Assembly (NCBI RefSeq): GCF_011927695.1
Contig: NZ_JAATJE010000003.1
Coordinates: forward strand, 1 to 64,000
Source of the DNA: Sphingomonas jejuensis
GTDB lineage: Bacteria > Pseudomonadota > Alphaproteobacteria > Sphingomonadales > Sphingomonadaceae
Direction of reading: 5' to 3'
DNA: 64,000 nucleotides
Under the pieces are notes generated by a model. It ran no database searches, had not been told where the DNA came from, and saw only the letters and a list, made by a program, of their open reading frames with translations. The translations under genes were made by a program, and so were the position numbers. Positions 51,077-59,959 of the stretch are shown one piece after another (position 1 is the first letter of the stretch; every line of letters starts with the position of its first letter).

Positions 51077-53493
51077 ACCGGCCCACCCTGGCATCACTCG
51101 ACGTGACCAACTTCCGCAGCATTCGCGGGCACGTCCACGCCCCGCTCGACGCGAGGGTGGTGCTCGTCCACGGCGAGAACGGGGCGGGCAAGACCAGCCT
51201 GCTCTCGGCCATAGAACTCGCCCTCACCGGCGGCGTGCAGTCCCTCAGGCGCGCCGACCCGGCCTACGCGCGCCAGCTCCTGCACCGCTCCGCCGACCAG
51301 GGCGGCGTCGCGCTCGCGACCACGGGCGACGGCGGAGGGCGCTACGAGGCGGCGCTGACGCCCACGGGCGCCAAGTCGATCAACAAGCTCGACGCCGCCG
51401 ACGCGTCGTTCTTCACGGAGCGGAGCTACCTGCCGCAGTCCCTCCTCAGCCAGCTGCTTCAGATCTACCAAGACGCCGGCCAGGAGGCGAACTCGCCGCT
51501 CGCGCGCTTCGTCGGCGATTTGCTGGGGTTGAACCTGCTCGACGCGATCGAGGAGGGGCTGAAGCCGCTCGCCGACAAGCGGAACGTCAGGAAGATCGCC
51601 GGCGAGTGGGCGACCGCAGAACTGCGGCAGAGTCAGGCCGAGCGGTCGCTGCGGGCGGATGCGGAAGCACGCGCGCTGCTGCAGGAGCAGATAGATCTGA
51701 AACTCGCCGACCTGCGCGGTGCGCTGGCGATACTCGGCGTCGACCTTCCCGCCGACGAGGCGAGCCTGGACGCGATCGAGCCGACGCTGGCCGAGCCGTC
51801 GGACGCCGCCGACCTGGAGCGGCTTGCGGACAGCCGGCGGCAGCTCGCCTCGATGCGCCGCCAAGTCGCGGAGGAGAACGCGGCCGGCACGGGGCCGGAC
51901 GCGTCCGCGGGCGCGGGAGCCGCCGCCGAGGCGTTCTCCCGCTGGGTGGCGGCCAACGGCGAGCGCGAGGCCACGCTGCTCCGCGACGTCGCGATCGCGC
52001 TCCCCGAAGCCAACCTCCCGAGCGAGACCGGAAGGTTCGTGGACGCGGCGCGGACGGCGGCCAGGGCGCGGCGCGCGCAGGCGCAGGCCCAGGCGACGCA
52101 GGCGCGCGCGGACGCGAGGCGGCTTCTCGAGGCCGAGGGCGAACTTGAGACGGAGCGCGGCCGGCTTGCCGCCATTGACAACGAGGTCGCGCGCCTACCG
52201 GGAAAGGCCGGCGGGCTAGCGTCCGCGCTGGCGGAGCTGACCTCGTTCATCGAAGGCGAGACCTGCCCGGTCTGCGACCGAGACTATCGCGAGGTCTCGG
52301 ACGCGCCGCTCGTCGAACACGTACACGCCAAGGTGCGGACCCTGTCCGCATCGGCCGAGCGGCTGCTGGCACTCGGCCGCGCGCGCGGCGAGGCCGCGTC
52401 GGCGGGCGAGAGGCGGGTGCGGGAGATCGAGGAGCTGCGAGCGAGGCGTGTCGAAGCGCCCGCCTTGGCGGCGGTCGACCGGCTCGGGGCCGAACTCGAT
52501 GCGCTGATCGCCCGGCTAGACGAGATGGAGCCCACGGTGCTGGAGGGCGCGCGCCTGCGGGCGGCCGACGTGGCGGCGCGGCGCGCGGCCGCCGAGCGGG
52601 GGCTGCGCGACTCCTCGCTCGCGGCGGCCCGCGACATGGTCGCGTCTTTCGCGGCTTCGCTCGACCTCGACTCGACCGATGTGGAACTGGACCTGACGGG
52701 GGTCGTCGACCGCATCGGGGCGGCCCTCGCGGAACGAGAAGCCCGCCTGAAGGCCAGGCTCGCCGCGCGGAACGCGGCGCGCGAGGCGGTGGCCGCGATC
52801 CGGGCGGCGACGACTAGACGGGCGGTGTTCGAACAGGTGATCGAGACCGGGAAGGCCGAGGTCGGGCGCGCCGCGGACGCGCTGCGGCGTGCGCAGCGGG
52901 TGCGCGATCGCGGCATCGCGGTGCGCGGCGCAGTCGAGCGGGTGAGGTCCGGCATCATCCGACGCGAATTCAATGATCGCCTCAACCGGCTGTGGCGCGA
53001 CCTTTTCGTCCGGCTGGCGCCCGGCGAGCCCTTCGTGCCCGCATTCTCGATCCCGACGGCCAGCACGCACCGGCTGCAGCCCAAGCTCGTCACCGTACAT
53101 CGCGACGGCGGTCTCGCCGGAGGCACGCCGGGCGCAATGCTGAGCGCCGGCAACCTCAACACGGCCGCCCTAACGCTCTTCGTCGCGCTCCACCTGTCCG
53201 TGCGCGACAGGCTGCCCTGGCTGATCCTAGACGACCCGATCCAGTCGATGGACGACATCCACGTCGCGCACTTCGCCGCGCTGCTGCGGACGCTGTCCAA
53301 GGAGCACGGGCGGCAGGTGCTTATCGCGGTCCACGACCGGCAGCTGTTCGACTACCTGCGCCTTGAGCTCAGCCCGGCGTTCCCGGACGACAGCCTCCTC
53401 ACCCTGGAACTGACCAGGGGCCCGCGGCGGGACACGCGCTGCCTGTCCGAACGCTTCGGATACAAGGAAGAGGCCCTGCTGGCCGCGGCATAG
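51073..53493 (+). CDS. SMC/Rad50-like ATPase, likely LmuB/DdmC-type sensor
   Basis: 806 residues; the ATG overlaps the previous stop. The N-terminal lobe has Walker A GENGAGKTS (34-42). Long Ala/Arg/Glu-rich coiled coils flank a zinc hook CPVC (398-401, in EGETCPVCDRDYREVSD). The C-terminal lobe has a signature motif LSAGNLNTAAL (about 690) and Walker B LILDDPIQSMDD (717-728). Such proteins embrace DNA and in Lamassu sense foreign ends or replication structures and release the effector. It is the third gene of the operon. Confidence 0.85.
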   Translation: MNRPTLASLDVTNFRSIRGHVHAPLDARVVLVHGENGAGKTSLLSAIELALTGGVQSLRRADPAYARQLLHRSADQGGVALATTGDGGGRYEAALTPTGAKSINKLDAADASFFTERSYLPQSLLSQLLQIYQDAGQEANSPLARFVGDLLGLNLLDAIEEGLKPLADKRNVRKIAGEWATAELRQSQAERSLRADAEARALLQEQIDLKLADLRGALAILGVDLPADEASLDAIEPTLAEPSDAADLERLADSRRQLASMRRQVAEENAAGTGPDASAGAGAAAEAFSRWVAANGEREATLLRDVAIALPEANLPSETGRFVDAARTAARARRAQAQAQATQARADARRLLEAEGELETERGRLAAIDNEVARLPGKAGGLASALAELTSFIEGETCPVCDRDYREVSDAPLVEHVHAKVRTLSASAERLLALGRARGEAASAGERRVREIEELRARRVEAPALAAVDRLGAELDALIARLDEMEPTVLEGARLRAADVAARRAAAERGLRDSSLAAARDMVASFAASLDLDSTDVELDLTGVVDRIGAALAEREARLKARLAARNAAREAVAAIRAATTRRAVFEQVIETGKAEVGRAADALRRAQRVRDRGIAVRGAVERVRSGIIRREFNDRLNRLWRDLFVRLAPGEPFVPAFSIPTASTHRLQPKLVTVHRDGGLAGGTPGAMLSAGNLNTAALTLFVALHLSVRDRLPWLILDDPIQSMDDIHVAHFAALLRTLSKEHGRQVLIAVHDRQLFDYLRLELSPAFPDDSLLTLELTRGPRRDTRCLSERFGYKEEALLAAA

Positions 53494-53777
53494 CCGCGCG
53501 GTCCATTCTTCTCGTTCGAATCGCGAAACGGGCCCAGGCCGCCATCGACGTGCGGCTCACCCCGTTCATCCGCTTCCGACTTGCCGATCACGCGCGTGGC
53601 CGCCACGACGGCGTTCAGCACGCCGAGCATCACCTTGGAAAGGTAGGCGAGAGGGTCGGCGTCGGCGAGCGCTGGCATCCCGCATGTGCGCGTCAGGCGA
53701 CACGAGCGTAGGACTGGGCTCGAACGTAGAACTATGATCGAGAGGGGCAACGGGTTCCGTCGAGCGATGTCGGCGGG

Positions 53778-54311
53778 TCACGAACCGCAGGAATGCCAGC
53801 GGCGCAGCGACGTTCCCCGCTCGTAGCCCATGCCAGAGGGATAGGTGAGGAACTCGACCATCATGCCCCACGGTGTCCGGCCGTAGCAGAAGAGGTTCCC
53901 GCAGCCCTCCTCCTTGGGAAATAGGAACGGGTTCGGCCCGGACAGCATCTGTCCGCCGGCGGACTCAAAGCATCGGAGCGCCTCGGCCATGTCGTCGACG
54001 TAGATGGCCAGGTGCTGCAGTCCGAAGTCGCTGGGGCGCGACGCAGGCCGCTGCACCTCCGCCTGCAGCTGGAACAGCTCGATCTCGGGTCCCCGCCCGA
54101 GCTGGACGAGGCGTGCGGCCACGAGCCGCGTGCCGGGATGGAGGTTCAGGTCGCGATCGATCTCGGGGCTGCCTTGCGGCGGCTGGTCGGTCGTGAACGA
54201 CTCGTAAACCACCCGCGCGCCGAACGCCTCAATCAGGAAGGTCGTGGCCGCCTCGATGTCGGGCACCGTCACGCCGACATGGTCAATGCCGCGAACATAA
54301 TCATGGGTCAT
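53778..54311 (-). CDS. VOC-family (glyoxalase-like) protein
   Basis: 177 residues from the ATG at 54311, with GGTGAG upstream. It has two beta-alpha-beta-beta-beta units: VRGIDHVGVTVPDIEAATTF with a metal His, and FGLQHLAIYVDDMAEALRCF with the second His. Glu in GMMVEFLTYP completes a likely metal site. Family members are dioxygenases, glyoxalases and resistance proteins. It belongs to a minus-strand group with enoyl-CoA hydratase, ABM and hydrolase genes. The 280 bases between it and the SMC gene show no supported gene. Confidence 0.8.
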   Translation of the reverse strand: MTHDYVRGIDHVGVTVPDIEAATTFLIEAFGARVVYESFTTDQPPQGSPEIDRDLNLHPGTRLVAARLVQLGRGPEIELFQLQAEVQRPASRPSDFGLQHLAIYVDDMAEALRCFESAGGQMLSGPNPFLFPKEEGCGNLFCYGRTPWGMMVEFLTYPSGMGYERGTSLRRWHSCGS

Positions 54312-54395
54312 GCTCTCACCTCGATGTACGTGCATGGGAAATCGCGACGCCCGCGCGACGCCGGTCGAGTTGCGCGCCCTGATTGTGATCCGGCG

Positions 54396-55202
54396 TCATC
54401 GGCCGAGGAAGCGCATGCGGGCGCTCGCCTCACAGTCCGCCTTTGAGCCGCCGGCCTCGGTCTCCTCCTTGAGGGCAGCGAACGCCCGCTGCGCGTCCTC
54501 CGTGTCGAACAGCCGCATGGTGAGGTCGAGCATCAGCTCGTCCGCCCCCGCGACGCCGCCGGAGGACCAGGCCTTCAGCAGCGCGCGCGCCGCGCCATAG
54601 GCCTGCGTGGGACCCGCCGCGAGGCGCTCGGCCAAGTCGGTGGCGGTTGCGTCCAGCTCCGCGTCCGGCACAACAAGGTTGGCGAGTCCGCTCGATCCGG
54701 CCTCCGACCCGGCCATCGGCTCTCCGAGCAGGTAGAGCTGGATGGCCCGGCTGCGCCCGATCCGCTCCGCGAGCCGCTGCAGCCCGCCGGCGAGCGGCAC
54801 CATGCCCGTGTTTCCCTCGATCGCATGGAAGGAGGCGCTGTCGGCCGCGACGATGACGTCGCAGTGCAGGGCGAGCTCGAAATGCCCGCCCACCGCCTTG
54901 CCCCTCACCGCGGCGATCGTCGGAACGCGCAAGGCCTCCAACGCCCTGTACGCGTGGTTCACCTCGCCGATGAACGCGTGGAACCAGTTCACGTCCCTGC
55001 CCGGCCATGCGACGACGTCGCCGCCGGTGCCGAAGTTCGGCCCTTCGGCGCGGACGAGGAGGGCGCGGACGCCCGAACCGCCGGCCCGGTGCACGGCCAC
55101 GCGCAACTCCTCGGCGAACCGGAGGCCGAGCCTGTTATCGGGCGGGCTGCAGAGCACGATCTGCCCGACTGCCCCGACGTGATCGAAACGAACGGCTTTC
55201 AT
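54396..55202 (-). CDS. Enoyl-CoA hydratase/isomerase family protein
   Basis: 268 residues. Crotonase motifs: an oxyanion-hole region VPTIAAVRGKAVGGHFELAL, then HAIEGNTGMVPLAGGLQRLA, with a Glu near the usual catalytic place, and YLLGEPMAGSEA. It is short in the first CoA-binding loop (FGTGGDVVAW). It probably acts on a CoA ester of a cyclic or aromatic acid together with the nearby VOC and ABM proteins; the exact reaction is unknown. Confidence 0.82.
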   Translation of the reverse strand: MKAVRFDHVGAVGQIVLCSPPDNRLGLRFAEELRVAVHRAGGSGVRALLVRAEGPNFGTGGDVVAWPGRDVNWFHAFIGEVNHAYRALEALRVPTIAAVRGKAVGGHFELALHCDVIVAADSASFHAIEGNTGMVPLAGGLQRLAERIGRSRAIQLYLLGEPMAGSEAGSSGLANLVVPDAELDATATDLAERLAAGPTQAYGAARALLKAWSSGGVAGADELMLDLTMRLFDTEDAQRAFAALKEETEAGGSKADCEASARMRFLGR

Positions 55203-55240
55203 TAAGGTGATTTCCTGTCTTGCTATAATGACCGTGCGGG

Positions 55241-55567
55241 TCAGGATGGTGCCTGGAGCGGCGCTCGGGCCGCGACCGAGTAGGTGTCGCCCGAGCGTTC
55301 GAAGATCCGCAGCTCGCCCGCATCCGCCGTAATTTTGCGGAAGTCGTCGCTCCCGAAGTGCGCCTCCAGCGCCTGCCGATCTCGCCAGCCTTCGAAGAAC
55401 CGGAAGGTCGTCGGGTCGAGGAGATCCTGCGTGACCTTGACGAACCCGCAGCCGTCCCGTCGCCGCGCGACGTCGGCCATGCGCAACGCGAGCGAGCGGA
55501 AGGCGGCTGCGTCGTCGGGATGCAGGCGGTAGGCCGCGTCGACCAGCAGGGCGGGTATGTCGGTCAT
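55241..55567 (-). CDS. Antibiotic biosynthesis monooxygenase-domain protein
   Basis: 108 residues, one ABM-type alpha-beta barrel unit: LVDAAYRLHPDDAAAFRSLA, FRFFEGWRDRQALEAHFGSD, DFRKITADAG. Small proteins of this type oxidise quinol-like compounds or act as stress proteins. Same-strand spacing of 38 bases to the hydratase suggests one operon. Confidence 0.75.
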   Translation of the reverse strand: MTDIPALLVDAAYRLHPDDAAAFRSLALRMADVARRRDGCGFVKVTQDLLDPTTFRFFEGWRDRQALEAHFGSDDFRKITADAGELRIFERSGDTYSVAARAPLQAPS

Positions 55568-55663
55568 GTCAGGCTCCGTTGAATGTTAATATGTCGAGGA
55601 ACCGACGTCGTCCGTCGGCGCGCCGTCGCGGTCGGGTCGGTAGTTGGAGAACGGCTCGGCCGA

Positions 55664-56446
55664 TCATGGCCGAGCCTGCCCGGCCGCCTGCTCGACGATG
55701 TCCGCGACGGCTCGGGGGTGGGACACCATCACGACGTGCGACGCGCCGTCCACGACGACCGTCCTCCTCGCTCCCGCGCGTTTCGCCATGAAGGCCAGGC
55801 CTGCCGCAGGGATGTTCCTGTCGCCGCTGCCGTAGATGAACCAGGATGGCAGCGCCTTCCAGGCCGGCTCGCCGGCCGCTTCGGTCAGCGCCGCTTCCGC
55901 GATCGGCCGCTGCGAGGCCGCCATCGCCGCGGCTTGCCCCGCCGGCAGGTCGTGCGCGAACTGCGCGTGGAACCTACCCTGGTCGATGTAGAGGTCGACG
56001 CCGCCGCCGGAGAGCGTCACGGGCGGGGCAAGGGCTTGGCCGAGCGTGCCGCCCGGGAACCTGCCCGCGAGTTCCGCCGCCGTCTCGCCCCGATCGGGCG
56101 CGAAGGCCGCGACGAAGACCAACGACCTGACGTTCCGATGAGCGTTCGCGGCAGCCGAGATCACCGCGCCTCCATAGGAGTGGCCGACCAGCACCACCGG
56201 CCCGTTTATGCTCGCGACGATGTCCGACACGTATCGCGCGTCGGCCCTGACGCCCCGCAGCGGGTTGGCCGCGGCGACGACGGTGTAGCCGTCCCCGACC
56301 AGGCGTTCGGTCACGCCGTTCCAGCTGGACGCGTCGGCGAAGGCGCCGTGGACCAGCACCACCGTCGGCTTGCGCGGTCCCTGCGCCTGAGCGGCGTCGG
56401 AGAGTAGCGCTCCGGCGAGGAGGGCGGCGGATGCGAGCTTGGACAT
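55664..56446 (-). CDS. Secreted alpha/beta hydrolase
   Basis: 260 residues. The signal peptide (MSKLASAALLAGALLSDAAQ, cleavage near AQA) precedes the fold: TVVLVHGAFADASSWNGV (oxyanion loop), VVLVGHSYGGAVISAA (nucleophile Ser), Asp in YGSGDRNIPAAG and His in DGASHVVMVSHP. It is an EstC/salicylate-esterase-like periplasmic enzyme. Part of the minus-strand group upstream of the LysR regulator. Confidence 0.82.
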   Translation of the reverse strand: MSKLASAALLAGALLSDAAQAQGPRKPTVVLVHGAFADASSWNGVTERLVGDGYTVVAAANPLRGVRADARYVSDIVASINGPVVLVGHSYGGAVISAAANAHRNVRSLVFVAAFAPDRGETAAELAGRFPGGTLGQALAPPVTLSGGGVDLYIDQGRFHAQFAHDLPAGQAAAMAASQRPIAEAALTEAAGEPAWKALPSWFIYGSGDRNIPAAGLAFMAKRAGARRTVVVDGASHVVMVSHPRAVADIVEQAAGQARP

Positions 56447-56522
56447 GGGGATCTCCTGGTGTGGGGTTCGGACGAGGCGAGGCGCTCCGCCGGAGCAGCC
56501 CCGTGCGACCCAGATCGAGCGG

Positions 56523-57275
56523 TCAGAACTGGGCCGCGCCGCCGTCGACGAACAGCTCGGCGCCGTTGACGAAGCTGGCCTCCTCGGAGGCGAGGAACAG
56601 CGCCATGCTGGCGATCTCCTCGGGTCGGCCCAGGCGGCCGAGCGGAACCGAGGCGACGAGGCCGGTGCGCAGCTGCCGCTCCTGCTCGGCGTCGGCGGCG
56701 AGCCCGAGCAGGCCCGGCGTCTCGACCGGACCGGGGCTGATGACGTTGACGCGGATGCGCCTCTCCTTGAGGTCGAGCATCCAGCTGCGCGCGAGGTTGC
56801 GCACCGCGGCCTTGGTCGCGCCGTAGACGCTGAACGCGGGCGTCCCCTTGATGCTGGTCGTCGAGCCGGTGAGGATCACGGAGGCGCCGTCCACCAGGAG
56901 CGGGAGCGCCTTCTGCACCGTGAAGATCGTCCCCTTCACGTTCGTGCCGAAGGTGCGCTCGTATTGCTCCTCCGTGACCGCGCCCAGGGGCGCGAAGTCG
57001 CCGCCGCCGGCGTTCGCGACGACGACGTCGATCCCGGCGTGCCTCTGCCGCACGGCGTCGTAGAGCCGGTCGATGTCGGCTAGGACCGACATGTCGGCGC
57101 GGACGCCGACGGCCCCGGGGCCGATCGCGGCGATCGCGCCGTCGAGCTCGGCCTGACGCCGTCCCGTGACGAACACCGCGGCACCCTCGGCCGCGAAGCG
57201 CGTCGCGACCGACAGGCCGATCCCCGTCGTGCCGCCGGTCACCACCGCGACCTTGTCCGTGAGCCGTCCCGTCAC
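56523..57275 (-). CDS. Short-chain dehydrogenase/reductase
   Basis: 250 residues from a GTG at 57275. SDR motifs are complete: VAVVTGGTTGIGLSVATRFA, NAG in VVVANAGGGDF, catalytic Ser in ILTGSTTS, YxxxK in SVYGATKAAVRNLA, and NVISPGPVETPG. It is NAD(P)H-dependent. It is the first gene of the minus-strand group and divergent from LysR, with a 120-base intergenic region that should hold the regulator's binding site. Confidence 0.9.
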   Translation of the reverse strand: MTGRLTDKVAVVTGGTTGIGLSVATRFAAEGAAVFVTGRRQAELDGAIAAIGPGAVGVRADMSVLADIDRLYDAVRQRHAGIDVVVANAGGGDFAPLGAVTEEQYERTFGTNVKGTIFTVQKALPLLVDGASVILTGSTTSIKGTPAFSVYGATKAAVRNLARSWMLDLKERRIRVNVISPGPVETPGLLGLAADAEQERQLRTGLVASVPLGRLGRPEEIASMALFLASEEASFVNGAELFVDGGAAQF

Positions 57276-57395
57276 CGTCGTTCTCCTTGTTCCGCCGGGC
57301 AGCTGCCCGTTGCCGTGAGGATCTGTTGCCGGGACGATGTCGACAGTAGTGGTCGAAACGGCCACTCTGCGTTCCAGCGATAGGACGATGCCCTG

Positions 57396-58349
57396 GTGAG
57401 CGACCTCGACGACTACGTGCTGTTCGCGAGTGTGGTCGAACATGGTGGCTTCGCGCCTGCCGGCCGGGCGATGCAGGTACCCAAGTCGAAGCTCAGCCGG
57501 CGCGTCGCGCGTCTTGAGGAGCGTCTGGGCGTTCGCCTGATCGAGCGGTCGACGCGCCGCTTCAGAGTCACGGAGGTTGGTCAAACGTTGTACGAGCAGT
57601 GCCGCGTCATCCTGCTGGAGGTCGAGCGCGCCCGGGCGGTGACGGCGGAGGCGCTCGCCGAGCCGCAGGGTCAGGTGCGCTTCAGCTGCCCTCACGGTCT
57701 GATCGAACCGCTCTCGCCCAGCCTGGCCGAGTTTCTGAAGCGACACCCGAAGGTCGCCCTCCAGATCGTCGCGACCGACCGCGGCGTCGACCTGATCCGC
57801 GAGCGCATCGACGTCGCGCTCCGCGTGCGCGCCAGCGTCGAGAGCGACGCCTCGCTGACCATGCGGACGCTGACCCGCTCCCGCCGCATCCTGGTCGCAG
57901 GACCGGAGTTCGCGCGGAACGTCGGTCCACACATCGACGCGCTGGAGGGGCTGCCGACGCTGAGCTCGACCGACCTGGCCGGGCCGGTGACCTGGAACCT
58001 GGTCGGACCCGACGATGCAACGTATGACTTACGACATGAGCCGCGGGTCAGGTGCGAGGAGTTCGGCGCGCTGCGGGCGGCGGCGGCGGCCGGCCTCGGC
58101 GTGGCGCTGCTGCCGGACCACGTCTGCTGGCCCGATCTCGATGAGGGCCGGCTCGTGCGGCTCTTCCCCGGCTGGCACGCGCAGGAGGGCATCGTGCACC
58201 TGGTCTTCACGACGCGTCGCGGCTTGCCGCCAGCGGTGCGCGCCTTCATCGACCATCTGGCGGCGACGTTCCGAAGCGGCCTGCTTGCATTCGGAGACTG
58301 GAAACAGGCTGATGAAGTGGCTCGAAAGGCGTCCGAGCTAACACCATAG
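57396..58349 (+). CDS. LysR-family transcriptional regulator
   Basis: 317 residues from a GTG. An N-terminal winged helix (LDDYVLFASVVEHGGFAPAG, PKSKLSRRVARLEERLGVRL) precedes an effector-binding domain. The divergent arrangement with the SDR gene is the classic LysR layout, so it probably controls the SDR-hydrolase-ABM-hydratase-VOC group. Effector unknown. Confidence 0.92.
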   Translation: MSDLDDYVLFASVVEHGGFAPAGRAMQVPKSKLSRRVARLEERLGVRLIERSTRRFRVTEVGQTLYEQCRVILLEVERARAVTAEALAEPQGQVRFSCPHGLIEPLSPSLAEFLKRHPKVALQIVATDRGVDLIRERIDVALRVRASVESDASLTMRTLTRSRRILVAGPEFARNVGPHIDALEGLPTLSSTDLAGPVTWNLVGPDDATYDLRHEPRVRCEEFGALRAAAAAGLGVALLPDHVCWPDLDEGRLVRLFPGWHAQEGIVHLVFTTRRGLPPAVRAFIDHLAATFRSGLLAFGDWKQADEVARKASELTP

Positions 58350-58488
58350 TCCGAAGATGATAGTCGCGCTGTTGCACGACGCACGGCACCGAAGCGTAAG
58401 CTCCGCCTGCGTCTCGCCGTCTAAACAGACGCCGCATCGGGGAGCGGCTAGGCAGGCCTGGACATCGCATTCGGGTCAGCCCTGCCGC

Positions 58489-58518
58489 TGTAAAAGGCGA
58501 TCGCGGTCGCTTTTTACA
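58489..58518. terminator. Hairpin terminator between convergent genes
   Basis: TGTAAAAGGCGA and TCGCTTTTTACA pair over 12 bases (one G-T) with a 6-base loop. The right arm carries a T-run and the left an A-run, so it can work in both directions, between the LysR gene and the minus-strand gene ending at 58563. The rest of 58350-58562 shows no gene. Confidence 0.6.
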
Positions 58519-58562
58519 TTCCAGGGGTTGCTGAACCGGCACACCGAGGACGATCCGAACGG

Positions 58563-59081
58563 TCACGGCCGGTTCGCCTCGTCCACCTCCGCCCCGCCCT
58601 CGACCAGCCTCCGGGCGATCGCCCGGTAGGACAGATGGCAGCTCGTCCACGGGTGCCGCGGCTCGATCGTGGCCGACCGCCAGAACTCGTTCAGGAGCCG
58701 CTGGTCGCGCACGAAGGGCCGCAGGACGTGCAGCGCGAGCCGGACCTCGATGGTCCCCACCGCCTCCCGCGCCGAGCGGCCGGCCGCCTCGCGCAGTATG
58801 CCGAGTGACAGGTTGACGAGCGTCGACCGCCGCTCTCTGCGGCGCGCGCGCTGCCTGCTGTAGGGGATCGGCAGCAGGTCGATCAGCGGCGACGGGCAAC
58901 GCTTCGGGCACCTGATCGAGCGGCGCGCCGCCCGCCAGTCGGTGTTGCCCCCGTTGCGGCGCACCTCGTCGATCAGCGCGCCCAGATCCCACACCTCCAC
59001 GGCCCTGCAGCTCCGGCACGCGACGCGGACCTGGGCCTCTATGCGATGCAGGTCGGAGAGGTTCCTGGGCGGGCCGACCAC
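58563..59081 (-). CDS. Hypothetical protein with Cys pairs
   Basis: 172 residues. An N-terminal part with VRVACRSCRAVEVWDLGALI, then SIRCPKRCPSPLIDLLPIPY, offers two CxxC-like pairs that could bind zinc. The rest is basic and helical (LRPFVRDQRLLNEFWRSATI). It looks like a small DNA-binding or structural protein seen in sphingomonads. Function unknown. Confidence 0.55.
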   Translation of the reverse strand: MVGPPRNLSDLHRIEAQVRVACRSCRAVEVWDLGALIDEVRRNGGNTDWRAARRSIRCPKRCPSPLIDLLPIPYSRQRARRRERRSTLVNLSLGILREAAGRSAREAVGTIEVRLALHVLRPFVRDQRLLNEFWRSATIEPRHPWTSCHLSYRAIARRLVEGGAEVDEANRP

Positions 59082-59090
59082 GCCGTGCGG

Positions 59091-59294
59091 TCAGGCGAGG
59101 GCGGGGAGGGACAGCTGCTCGCCCCGCGCCGCCAGGACGGACCGGGCCTGCAGGGCCGCGCCGACGGCCTGACGGTAGTGGACGGTCCGGAAGCGCTCGG
59201 CCTCGTCGAAGCCGACGGGCGCCCACTCGTCCGACGGGTAGCAGGCGTCGTAGATGGCGCGCGCGGCCGCGCGCAGCTGCAGGTCGTGCTGCAT
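59091..59294 (-). CDS. Small protein of unknown function (67 residues)
   Basis: MQHDLQLRAAARAIYDACYP, then DEAERFRTVHYRQAVGAALQ. It is short and helical, 9 bases upstream of the Cys-pair protein on the same strand, so the two probably form one transcript. No family recognised. Confidence 0.5.
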   Translation of the reverse strand: MQHDLQLRAAARAIYDACYPSDEWAPVGFDEAERFRTVHYRQAVGAALQARSVLAARGEQLSLPALA

Positions 59295-59566
59295 CCCTCA
59301 CTCCAGCGGTGTCGAATCGCCGCAGCCGCGGCGCCGCGCCAGCTAGAACGAAAACGGAACGGCTTGCAATCCCGCGCGTCCGCCGCGGCCAGGTCGGCCC
59401 TGGCGACCCGAACATCCCACCCAACAAGCCGTCGCGCCGGGTCGCGGGAGGCGGCGGCGGGCGTCGAGGGCTGCGGCTATCGAAAGCATGGGCGACGCGC
59501 ATTGGGCGGCCCTGGGCGGCGCGAGTAGACGTCCCGCCGCACGAACCCGCGACGGACACCAGAACG

Positions 59567-59959
59567 ATGCGCCTCCTCCCACGCCCCGCCGCCGCGCTCC
59601 TCCTCGCACTCGCCGGCTGCTCGGCCGCCCCGGTCGCCCCGGTGCCGTCCTTCTCCGTCCCCGCCTTCCAGGCCGCGCGGGAGCGGGGCGAGCCGATACT
59701 GGTGCACGTCCACGCGGACTGGTGCCCGACCTGCCGCGCCCAGGCGCCGACCGTCTTCGCCCTCACCCGCGAACCGGCGTTCCGGCAATTGAAGGTGTTC
59801 CGCATCGACTTCGACCGGCAGGAGGTCGAGCGGCTCGCGCTCGGCGCGCGGCAACAGAGCACGCTGATCGTCTGGCGCAAGGGACGCGAGATCGATCGTT
59901 CCACCGGCGTCACCGACCCTGCCGCGATCCGCGCCATGGCGGCGGAGGCGCTCAAATGA
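59567..59959 (+). CDS. Thioredoxin-like lipoprotein
   Basis: 130 residues from the ATG at 59567. A lipoprotein signal (LLLALAGCSAAP) is followed by a thioredoxin fold with the active site in VHADWCPTCRAQAPTVFAL (WCPTC). It is anchored facing the periplasm and probably reduced by the CcdA-like protein whose ATG overlaps its stop. Confidence 0.85.
   Translation: MRLLPRPAAALLLALAGCSAAPVAPVPSFSVPAFQAARERGEPILVHVHADWCPTCRAQAPTVFALTREPAFRQLKVFRIDFDRQEVERLALGARQQSTLIVWRKGREIDRSTGVTDPAAIRAMAAEALK

Noticed and set aside
53494-53777. Minus-strand coding region downstream of the SMC gene
   Set aside because: Short frame with a helical stretch (LAYLSKVMLGVLNAVVAATR) but no good start, no family and overlap with the SMC end; too weak to call.
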